Source of the DNA: Pomphorhynchus laevis
Lineage: Eukaryota > Acanthocephala > Palaeacanthocephala > Echinorhynchida > Pomphorhynchidae
Reading direction: 5' to 3'
Length of the DNA: 64,000 nt
Assembly: GCA_012934845.2 (NCBI GenBank)
Contig: WNNJ02001060.1
Location: 1 to 64,000 of the forward strand
Under the pieces are notes generated by a model. It saw nothing but the letters and a program-made list of their open reading frames with translations. It was not told the DNA's origin and ran no database searches. Shown here in pieces: positions 1-12,300 of the stretch (positions are counted from its first letter, which is position 1; every line of letters begins with the position of its first letter). The translations under genes and the position numbers were made by a program.

Positions 1-248
1 TTAATATATTAAAACAATATTATTTCTATTATTTAAAGCATATATCCTATAAATATTATAAAGATTAGCTAAAATAATAAGCTAGCATGTTCATATTTCA
101 AGTGATATAAAAGTATTAAAAAATTAAAATTCAAGTTAACACTTGAATTCTAAAGACGTAAATTCCAAAGAAACAATGAAAAAACTAACGTCAATTAATT
201 CCAAAGAAATATCGTATAGTTTTAATCGCCATTCAGCACTCAGTTTAC

Positions 249-362
249 TAATGAAACAGGGTAACAATTCGAGTAACAATGTTCTATAACGTGAATGGTA
301 AAGGAATAGGTAAAAAAGTTAAATTCAAACCGTGTGGCTTTCTTTTGAGCAGTATCCACTTT
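249..362 (-). CDS. RRP12: RRP12 exon 13 (tentative)
   Basis: ATGCAG acceptor, then KVDTAQKKATRFEF to NCYPVSL, 38 codons ending in phase 0 at a GTAAAC donor. A stop codon follows if the donor is not used. The match to the family is weak here, so the exon end is inferred from the splice signal alone. The gene must continue to the left of position 1. Confidence 0.5.
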
Positions 363-3300
363 CTGCATTAAATTAGTAAAATAAACCTTAAAACAAAACG
401 ATAGATAAAGAAGCAAAGCAATACGTTTACATACCTCGTTAAGTTTACAATCAATTATTTTGCATAGCTGGTATATCGTATTGTAGGAAAGATTATGTAT
501 ATCTTGACGGTTTAAAGACCCAACGTAGATATTAAGCAAGATAGGTAAGAAATTTTTGGCGTCTTTCCTGACTGCTTTCAATAAAACCTTGTCTGTCAGA
601 AGCAAATAACGAATTAATAATTAAAAAAATAAATAACTTTAAATAAAATAACTTTCAAATTATTTTACAAACATAATAGGAAAACCTTTTTGACTGCTTT
701 TTAACAGATTGAGTAGACCACGTAGAATAATCGGCTGCAAATAAGCATACTTGACCATAGAAATACCAATTCCTTTAGAAATGCTTGGAAACACGTGCGA
801 ATCTGTAGGCGACCTGCAGAAAGCAGGAAACAGAGACCAAATATCGCATTCAGCTTGTATTTTATCATCATTTGATGTCTGTGTTTTAATTGCATACGGT
901 AAGAAGAATTTTATGAAAAACATAAGAGATGTATTTTCGATTGACGATTTGAATATATCAACAAGCCATTGTGGCTCAAATTGGCATGATACACTAAATT
1001 ACTAGCTCAGAAAACTGAACAAATTAAAACGGGAAAGTACATACCTATTAAATGTTAATGGGATTGCGGAAATAACATTTTCAGGACCAAATATCTTTAC
1101 GCTATTGCATATAATTAAATCGATAAGCTTTCTTGTTTCATTTTCGTTTGGTAATGAATTATGATTAGGCCTCATCTGACCAACCAAGGATATATACTAA
1201 AGAACAAAATAAAAGAGTGATTTTGGATTTATTTTTAGTTACATTATTGCATATTTATATATAATATTATCATATTATATTATACTTTAATATTATAATA
1301 TTATATTTGAATATTATAATATTAATATATATTATAATATATATCATTATTATATAATTAATTCATAATATATCAATATTACATCAATATAAATATCATA
1401 TTATCATTATTTCATCTCGCAAATTCTCTATTGCAATATTTTAGTTTATATCCGGGTTTCAATCGGACTCTAAACCGAAATAACATTTAGAAATTTACTT
1501 TTACTTCAACAAATAATTGATGTTGAAATAAGATAAGGACACAAGCTTAATTTAACTGACTTGAACGTATTGCCTACTTATTTAGTAGCCTTCGAGCATT
1601 TTAGATAAATAATGTTATTTTGTCTTTTAGGCGAATTATCTTAATTCCTTCAGAAAATTAAAATACAGCACAAATAAGTATGAAGACAAACACCCGAAAC
1701 GTATGTTATCTTAATTTAATCATGTTTTGCAGCTACCATATAAAAGCAGTAAATGTATTTATAGCGATATGAATTTCATCATAATTTTGGATCCTACTAC
1801 ATGGTACACTATGTACTGTTATAGGATTGCAAGCACTTGGATAAATATAATTTTTTATTTTATGGCTCTTTGTTACTATAATTCGTTAATGAATATTGAA
1901 GCATATTCATTCGACATGATAAAGTACAATAATAGAGGTGTACTTATAGCCAAGAGTTTTAATAAATAAGAAATATGTGCAATCGAATCAATTTGTAAAC
2001 TACTAAATTGCATGTTTTGGTCTGGATAGAGATCAATTCGTTCTTACGAACAATCGAAATTTATTGAAGCAATTTGTTGTACTAAAAATTATCCTTATGT
2101 TTTTATCTTTATTTAGGCCAAAGCCTGCAATTAAGTCGAATATTAAAAAATATCAAATTTAAAAATTAAAATAGTTTATTGTCAACTGGAAAAAACTGCA
2201 ACTTTAATGCTTTAAAGTTGCAGTTTTTGAATAAACGAGCTATAATATTGACAATGTTCACAAATTTTCGGCTAATGAAAATTTGTTCACCAATTTTAGA
2301 CTATTCCAATAGTCATTTTAAAGTATGATGTTTTTAACATAACACTTTTTTACATTCCACTTGAAGAGGACTATTTTAATGGAGTAAAAATTTGTGAACA
2401 ATAAATTTTTTATTTTATTACTTCTCTCGATGTTTAAACGTCTAGAACGTTTTGTCACATGTAATACAAAGAATACTAGTCTTACATCTTGCACAGTGTA
2501 GTTATAAATTTTTCAATCACAAAAATGGTACAATGACGTCATTACATAAATAATGACGAATACGACGTAATGTTTCATAAACAGTGTCAATGACAGTTTT
2601 TAACAAACGACAATTACTCAATAAACAAAATAATTTGTTCTCGTAATTAAAAAAATTAAAGATAACTACGATAAGCAACATTTCATGGAGTAAAAAACTT
2701 TAAATCTAACCTTTTGTATCGAACAAAAATATTCCACAGGCATAATTTCTACTAGATCAGCAAACCGTGCAAATATGAATTTCCATACGATCCTGAATTT
2801 AGAGTTAAATCCGTTAACAAATTCTTGAATATATCGTAAGAAAGCGTCTTTGTCAATTTGCTGACTTTCAATCGTTTTACCAATGCAATTGCAAATTTGC
2901 AGCTGAAGAAAATATAAAATATTAAATCGAATTTAACATTCAAATTATGTTGTGTTTTTACAAATACATAAATTAAAGCACAAATTATTCTAAATATATT
3001 CGTGAATTAGTCAATTAAACATTTAACGAACTCCTATTACTTTACTAAACAAACAAATAAGCACAACAGTGGAATAATCGAATGCAATTTTCGTACCATT
3101 TTTATGCTAATTTATGAAATTATTATAAATTCTATGTTATAATGGCTATTTAACAAAATGACGCTAACATTATTTTGCTGATGCTGTCGCTATTAGTATA
3201 ACATCACCGAATTAAACGCAAATTCAAAAAATATAAAATTTGTTTTAAAACCCCATTTATTGTGAAATTAAATCGTAAACTATAAAAAAATGAAATCAAT

Positions 3301-6300
3301 TTAAGTGTCAAGTGTTGGAATAAAAGAATAAAAATTATTTGCCGGATCGAACGATGATTTAGAATAAAATTGGTGGGAAATACAAATTAAATGCAATTAC
3401 AATATATTAATAATTTATAATAATTAATATTTTAATTTTTCAAAAAATAAGCAAGTAAAATCGCATAGTAAAAATCACGAAGTCAAGCAAGATCATATAG
3501 TAGCATTTTCAATATATTCTCTTTCTATATTCTCATTGTGTCTCAAGACTGAAATAGCTCAGCGAAAGAAACGTTAAATAAATATTGAATTCTTTGCTAT
3601 GTCGTTGGAAATCTATAGATATAGATATATTTGTGTATATAAATATTTAGAACGATTAAAAATACGTCTTTTTATACGTAATCTTATAAAGCATAAATAT
3701 ACTTTAGCAGATGGCGTCGTCGCATTCTAAATGTCATAGAAACTGTCACATCCATCAAAATCGAGATATTATTGAATCTATGTAATTATTATTTCGATTC
3801 CGTAATATTCATAAGAAACTTTCATTTTAGAAACTATGATTTATAAATGCATAAATTTACTTGATAATACTTGATATTTTATACTTGATTATTCAAATTT
3901 ACATGATATTTTATCAAAAACGCAGACTTATTTACGAGTTTCATCAGTATAATAAAATAAATAAAATTTTGATAATAAAATTTATTCTGCTAATATAAAA
4001 TTTATTCTATTTAACGACGTTTTGCATTTTTATTTTAGCAATTTTACATCTTAATTCAAGTGAATTTTTTATTTAATTTATTCTGGCAGTAATAGTTTTT
4101 ATTTAAAATTAACCAATTAAATTAATTAAATTAATATTATAAAAAATATATTTATAATTTTAACATGGTTTGGTCAGTGTTTTTCGGTGTACGTTTTATA
4201 AAATGAACACAATGTTATTGATTGGCAAACACATTAGAAAATATACCTGAATGGAATTGTTTACCGCCTCGCAAATCTGCACATTTTCACAAAGTAAAGT
4301 TTTTACGGAGACATTAACGAGTTTGGGTAAATGCAGCCAACCATACTTGATTGATAATCTTAATCAAGACTAAATTTATAAAAATTGAGCAATTGTACTG
4401 TTTGGAAAGTGCATTCGTTTTTAATTAAAGATAACGCGCAATAATCAAAAAACGTATTAAAAATTAAAAATGTATATTTATACATATGTATATATTAGAG
4501 TATTTATTAAATACACACTCAACAATTTACTTAGTGCGTATTCAATTATGATCTTAATTGTGTTCAATGAGTATTGTTTACTTTTTAACATTAATAAAAT
4601 ATTTGCTAAAAATATTCATTTTCGTGCGTATATTAAATAGCGAACGTGTATTTTCAACTATGGTCCTATAGGCTATTTGTGTCGAAATTGGATTCTGGTT
4701 ACGATTCTATCATTGTAGTTCTAATATTTAAAAGAAATTCACTCATTTTTTGATACATTTATTCTATTTTCGTATTTAAATTTTTTTAGTTCTTCGCGAT
4801 CATTGAAGGATCTGTGACTTTTCAATATATGCTAGATCGCATATTATTGTTAATATTTAATGTATTAGTTTATATACATACGTTAATTTGGTAAGAAAAT
4901 AGCTGAATCAATTTTGGTTGACATCGAAATTTTCAGCGAAAATACAAAAAATACATTTAAATATTTTAATGGTATAATGATATAATACTAATTTAACAAT
5001 ATAGTTTTACATTGTAAACATTAAAATAATATGATATTAATAAATTTATTGTAAATAAGACATAAAATGAATAATATACTTGAAAGCAAAATTAAAAAAA
5101 GCGTTTCTCATGTTCAGGCATTTCATGTCTGCCATAATCAAAAGCCAATATTGGAAGCTGATCGAGTGAAACTTTTGCCTCATTAGAGTGATGGAGATGT
5201 GCTGATATAAGCGTGTAACAGTCACTCCATATCCGATTCGCTTGTCCGGTTTATATTATTCGCAACCCATATTATCTGATATTATATTAAAAAATTACCT
5301 AAATAATCTGATATGAGCAAAAGTAATCACTTCTATCCAAGTACACAGAGGTGTAACTTCGATGTTTTTCGGCTGATAAGCATATAATGCCTAAACATAT
5401 AAATTAAACATTTTACGGAAATATGGAAATAGTTTACGTTGATCAGTTTGCAGTTAGTGTCGCTATCCAAATGAGAGTAATCTGATTTAAATAGCGTATG
5501 CATTGCTTGAAAACACTGATTTCGAATTACCTAAATTTGCTGTGAATTAATTTCTAGACGATAAATTACTCAAATTGCTTAAATTAAATAAGAGCATTAG
5601 TCACGAATGACCAAAGTCACATGGAAAGTCAAACGGTAGCAATTAAAATGGTAATTGAAATTAATCAAATTTACCAATTGAAAATTACAAAGTGTATCTA
5701 ATAAAATATTTAATGGAATTACAATCAACCATCTGGATTGTAATTACAATGATTTGATAAGCAATTTCTTATAGGTACATATGTTCTCTTTTTAAATATT
5801 CAAAACATAAATTGTGTTGAAGTTGTACTTGTGCAATATTCGAGTCGGAAATAATAATTGATTTAAATAATTAAATATTAATAATATTATTCTGAGAATA
5901 TTTATTATGTCACTATAGCCTTTGGGGATGGTGCGGTAAACAAAAAAGAAAATATACACAAATAATAAAATGCAACACGAAAGCATTCATAAAATCAAAA
6001 GTCATTTGCTAGGATTCGAATTAAATATCACTTGATCAACTGCATGACTTTACAAATATATTGAGATAATTTGGTTTAATTACTTTATTTTTGTTTAATT
6101 ACTTGAATCGATTTGCTGGAGTGACAATTTGCAAAGGAGAGAGCAATGAAACAGATGAGAAATAGATGGATATTGAATATGAAAAAATTTTCAATGGCAA
6201 TAATTCGAACGATTGTGGCAGGGGACGAACAATAAGTGGTATTTTCTTAGCGTGAGGTTTATGCCGTAGTGAATTCGAGGTATTTGAGGCTGGGGATATT

Positions 6301-9300
6301 TCAAGGTATTTAAGGATGAGGCTTATATATTTAATATATATTTAAAAAAATGTAAATAAAGTATGTATTATATTTTAAATTATATAAATGTTTTAATAAA
6401 TATTATCAAAATATTTTATATTTTAATAATATTATTAATAATTAATTTAAATAATTAAATATTAATATTTAATAATTAATTAAATATTAATGTGGACATA
6501 TGTGTTTTCAATTGTTTGGCTCCGTCGTACTCTGCAACGAATGTCCTTGATTCATAAAGATATCACGGAAATAGAAAAATATCGAAGTACAGTAAGAGAA
6601 TTAACTGATAGAATACAGTTCCTTCCATCCGTTTATTGTCTGTACAACCGGCGTGATTGGCTATTCGGCAAACACGATCATACAGCAATTGTCAAGATTA
6701 TTACCAGCACAAGAAAGAACATATTCTGAATGGATTAAATACGTAAGAACGAAACAAACAATGCTAATTATCAAAGCGGTTTCAATGACTTTTGAGAAGA
6801 CGAAAAAGTCACCGAGTCTCTCAACTTTCAACGATATGTATAATCAAAGAGCCCAATTGTGAGAGGCTATGAAAGACTTTAAAATGTCAGAACGATTACA
6901 TCAATTTTATACAAAAAATTATTATTAAAAAAATAATTAAATTCATAATAAATTTTTATTAAATAAATAATTAATAAAAAATAATATTGAAATTTAATCA
7001 CTCTTTTTTAGTAAATGCTTACACAGCACTATATATTTTTATTAATTAAAATATCAATTAGATAATACTTTTATTAAAATAAAATATTTTACATTTTAAT
7101 AGCACTAAAAATAAATACCTGGCTTCGAAGTGGCATAAGCTTGAGCAAATATTCACAAACGCAAAGTATATTCTCGGAACTAACAAAGGGTATTATCGAA
7201 CGGTACATTGATATTAGCGCACTAGTGAGGAGATCATTGTTCAATGCATATGGCTCTAGATTGGTAGTACAGTAATTATATACAGTGTTAGTTAAGGGAT
7301 GAACTGCAACTGTATTTGTAGTTAGGGATTTAAGAATTGATTCCAAACAACCATGGCATGACTTCCTTACCTAAAGAAAAACGCTTACAATTAATTTTAA
7401 CAATTTAAAGAGCACGTTAATCGACGCTTTGTCAATTAACAACAAATTTCATTTTAAAAATTACATAATCAAAATTTCAAAATTGATGTAAAATAAAAAA
7501 ATACGAAATTTTTAAAAGAACTTAAACTGATTTATAGAATTAACATCAGATAAACATATTTAATTTTAGTCTAAGATTAGACTAAGATAAGATAAAAAAT
7601 GTCATAATCAAAATTTCAAAATTTATGTAATTATGTATTTCAAAATGCAATTAATTTGATTCGGGATTAATTTGATCCGATCAATCAGAACACTCTGATT
7701 GAGTGTTTTGCTAATTTTCATCCACACACTTTCTACTCTTGATAGTATCGACCAGAAAGTTCATACTAAAACAAATCCCAAACAAACAATTAAGGAGAAT
7801 ATAATGTAGTTTATAGAAAAAACTGTCGTTCTTATTATCTTCTAACTCTCATTCATGCAATTTGGCGGGATTCGTAAAAAACGCCATGATTTAATAACTT
7901 CGACATATTTAGCGAATGTATTACAACAATCAGAAAACATTTGTCTTTCGAACCTTAAAAATGCGCGTAGCTCTCTCTATTCGTTTGACGATTAAGCATC
8001 ATGACAGTATATACAATCAGTCAGTGACTTACTGGTAACTGATGGTATGCAAACGACAATAAGAATCAAGATATCATGTCAAAAGTCAATAAAGAATCAC
8101 GCCAAAAGACAATCAAGATATAACGTCAAAAATCAATATGGATATCATGCCTAAAGTCAATCATGCAAAATGTCAATCAAAATATCATGCCAAAAGTCAA
8201 TTGAGAATTTAAAAAATATATCAGCGATATTGAAAATCCTCCGTCAAGTAGGTAACCCCAACTTTGCTGGGCAATTACATGTGAACTCAAATGTTATGTA
8301 AGAAGAATATAAAGGATAGAAGTAATGTCTACCGGAGAAGTCTACGATAATATCAGTTTTGAATCTAGCCATTATTTGTTTCTTATTTTTAGCTTAGTCA
8401 CAAAATGCAAAGTAGTATAAGTCGCATATCATTTGATTGAATTAACAAATCTAGAAAGAACTAGTATTTATAAAGGAAAATTAATAAATGAATCGCACAC
8501 AAAAATAAATTGTGTATTATTTAAATAATCATAGCTGATAGAAAGTTATTTTTTATATTATTTTACTAAATTATTATTTGACAAAATTAATTTTGTATAA
8601 AGTAGTGGAACAATTGAAATTTTGATTGACGTAGCGAAGTAGCTACAAGTAACAAAAGTGTTCATTAATTGAGCTGTGACATCATATTAACAGAATGCTC
8701 CGGTGTAAAAAAATAAACATTACGTCTACTGCATAATAAATTTGCTATGAAATCCCAATCCTTAAGGTATAAAAATGATAATCTCGATCCAGAAATAAAT
8801 CTGAATCATTCAGTCAAGCGGATATGGTAGCAATCACGTGTTCAAAATATATGTTATGTATAGTGAAAATATTTTTATAACAAACTTTGTATATGCAATT
8901 TATCTTAATTATTGCTAAAGTTCGCGTATTTACATTTTCCACCGTTCATACTACGATCGGGTATAGTACTTCACATGCTATAGATAATCACTCTTCCTTT
9001 TGTTCAGATTGACATTTGTCTTTTATTTTGTTTCGACCTTTCGTAATTTGAATAAACCTTTAGTTCGTAAACCTAATATCTGCCTTTGTATTATTAATGA
9101 CATAAGAAAAATGACAAAAGTTCTAAAACACTATGCTAGGCGGTTATGATATGAAAGACTAGCAAAATTAAATGTGTTAGATGATCACTCTAATTCCGAC
9201 TTGCAAATATGAATGTGAGTATATTTCATATAAAAATAATATTTTTAGTATGAATGAAAATTGTTAATGCTCACTTACACGATGTCTGCTGTCATTGCAG

Positions 9301-12300
9301 AATTTCAAAATGAGCATAATGCTTTCCGATTTAAGATTTTCTTTTTGCTGACATTTGAGTAACCACGCATATGATTTCATCCACTTAAAATTAAAGATAA
9401 CGCATATAAGCAAGAAAGTGTAAATGACAACGTACTGAACGAAGGAGCAGTGTCTCATTTGTGCTCTCATATTTGCGAAGCACATCCATAAACACCGTGT
9501 TTATATGATCGAACTCTTTCTGTAAAACATTAGCGTCGACTCTAAAATAATGACAAAATTTACATATTTTCAAGCATTCAAGGTTATAAATCGAAAATTC
9601 AAAGATTTATCGATAATTAATACCAACAATTAAAAAAATTCAAGTGATTAACCTGTAATGTATTGAAATTACAAAAACGTTCACGGTGATTGATAAAATT
9701 TACATGTGATCAATGTGTTGAGGAAAAAATAATTTGCCTAAATTAATATTTTTAGATAAAAATATGATTTGTAAATAAAACCTGTTTTACAAATATTTAT
9801 CGGATAGGCAAATATATGTTATTTTGACTGTTAAAAATTTAAAATATTCTTTGTTCGAGAGTGGTAAAATTAAATCACAGAACTACAATAAAATGAGTTG
9901 ATCCTCATTATAAAATAAATTACATAAACATTATAGCTACATATTCATTAAAATTACAATTATTCATTAAAATTACCCATTAAAATTATTAAATGTGACA
10001 AAATTATTCCGGATAGATGAAAATATTACAATTGACTTCAACATGAAGAGAAACTTGTTGGCGACAAGTCACCAACAATAAGAGAGAAAAGTTTGGGGTC
10101 AAGAACGGATTCTTGAGAAACGCCGTGTGTAAGATGAGATAAACATGAAAAGGTTAAGCCACAACGGACGAAGAACGTGCACTTTGAGAGGAAGGATATG
10201 AACAACGCAACATTGCTGCAAAAGAAGTTGTAGCAACTCCGAAGGCAAGATAAAAGAAGTGTGTGGTTAACTATATCAAAGATTGTTAAAAAGTCGAGAG
10301 AGATCACACCACTGCTAAAACGACTGTTGCGAGCAAGTAGCAGGTAATCTAGAACTTATGACAAGTCGTTTTGGTGGAATGACTTTGACAGTAAGCAGAA
10401 CGGAAAATTGGATATAATTTAAAAAAGGAAAGATAAGAATTGACTTAAAATAGGACTTGACATTTGAGAAGTTTAGAGATCGATGCTGGGATCGATGCAC
10501 GGTTTATTAGGTATAGAATGAACGATGGTGGCGTTTAAGAAAGAAGGTAAAGTGTTATTGCGAATGGAAGTATTAAATAAGGTGGTGAGGAAATGGGCAA
10601 TAAGTGAACAGATTAGCTTAAGAAAAAAAAGTTGGAATTTAGTCTAGCTGGGAGTATAAGTTATTCAGGCGTAAGTGAGAATATGAAACCTCCTCAATGA
10701 ATACAGACATAAGATGGATGTGTTCAGGAAAGAAAGGGAAGTATGGTACAGAACATGACGAGTTAAGAGTTATACTTTTGGATAGTAAGAAGAATATGCT
10801 TTAGGATCAAATTCGGAACACGATATTAACGAAGTGCGAGCAAGAACAGAGTTTAAGATGTTCCAAGAATATTTTGGGTTATAGAAGACTCAAGTTTATA
10901 ATGTCAGAATTTGAAAGAATTTTGACGAATAAGAAAAAGATGAGAGCGTCAGTGTCGAAGATAGTCAGGATGATGTTATGAGTACAAGGATCATCTCAAT
11001 GTCTTAGATGTCGTAAGTAAATTCGATGAAGGTGACGAAGATGGCTTGTGAACATGCTACTATCAGGATCAAACCAAGAAGTATGATGAGATTGTTTCAT
11101 AACGTGCAAACTGTGAGGAAGAATGCAATATTAATGGTTGTCAACTCGCAGTCAAGTAAAGAGGATAACTTGTTAGCAGTTAGTTGTGAAATCAACGTTG
11201 AAGTCAGGAAGCAACGAGAGATTGCTGAAATAAGATCACCGGATTGTAATTTGTTCAATGGATGTGAGGAGAGCGCTATATTGGAAGATGGTTGGAAATA
11301 TAGATTTAGCATAGAGACAGTAGAAAGTGATATGAAAATCCGGGATCATAGGTGGAAATAGGGTAAGGCAGTGCAGGATAAGTAGCTAAAGCAATGCAGT
11401 CAACAGTTCTACCAAGAATATAAATTTCATGATTCGATATTATGGAGTAATTGTAATCATTGAAAGATGTGATTAGTTTCATATTATTAGAATGTGAAGG
11501 ACGATCTAAACGGATGTTAAAATCACCAAGTACAATAGTACAGATGTGGGTGAGTGAAGTGTGTGTGAGAGTAAATCAGAGAGTTCGACAAAGAAAAAGA
11601 TTGAAGTTGTTATATAAACTGGGCGGTAGATGATAGTGAGGTTTTAAGGGGATTTAATAGTGAAATTTGACAGATAAGGAGTTCGAAAATTTTTGGGATA
11701 AAAGAGGCACGTATTTGTTTTCTACGAATGGAAGGTTCGTATTTAATAAAGTATCTGCCTAATTTATTAAATTAATAAAAGAAATAGTTAAATCGTAATA
11801 TTTAAAATTAAATGTTATTTGATAAAATGCACAAAAATATAAAATTTGTAAAATCAGCAAAGTATTATCGATATGCAAACTTACTTTTTAATCACTACAG
11901 AAAGTAGATATAGGATAGCTGTTGTTGTAAGTTCAGACTGTTCGGCAGTTTCTAAAGTAGTCATCTAAATTGAAAAAGCACGATTAGCTTGTTTCTAGCA
12001 AAAATAAACTGCATAATTAACATTTTTATAAATTAATAGATAAATTATGCAAACACCATGTGATTTAAATGGATTTTGATAATGAATGGTCATTAATTAT
12101 TATTTAGATTTTAAATAATTATTAGAGCTGAATCAAAGAAAAGAGTAAATTTTTTTATTAATATTTCGTTAACTTCTGTTAGCATATTCAGAAAATTATC
12201 TTTTTAAAATTTTCTGAAGATGCTTAGAGAAGTAAGCGAAATATCAAAAATAATTTCCTCTTTTCTTTGATCCAGATCTAATAATTATTTATCAATAATG

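Larger units (their letters stand above)
1197..2710. other. RRP12 intron 9, AT-rich, no further gene
   Basis: 1514 bp intron between exons 9 and 10. It begins with a run of TATA-like repeats (about 1240 to 1390) and includes two inverted-repeat features listed separately. An 80-codon plus-strand frame at 1727-1969 has no recognisable content. Confidence 0.6.

Noticed and set aside
6490-6862. mobile-element capsid-type or transposase gene
   Set aside because: No diagnostic motif could be named; left as an unassigned frame.
8059-8205. CRISPR-like spaced repeat
   Set aside because: Units vary in length and sequence, no constant spacer, eukaryotic intron context.
11026-11361. 111-codon plus-strand frame
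   Set aside because: Antisense of the decayed LINE A in RRP12 intron 2; no recognisable protein.
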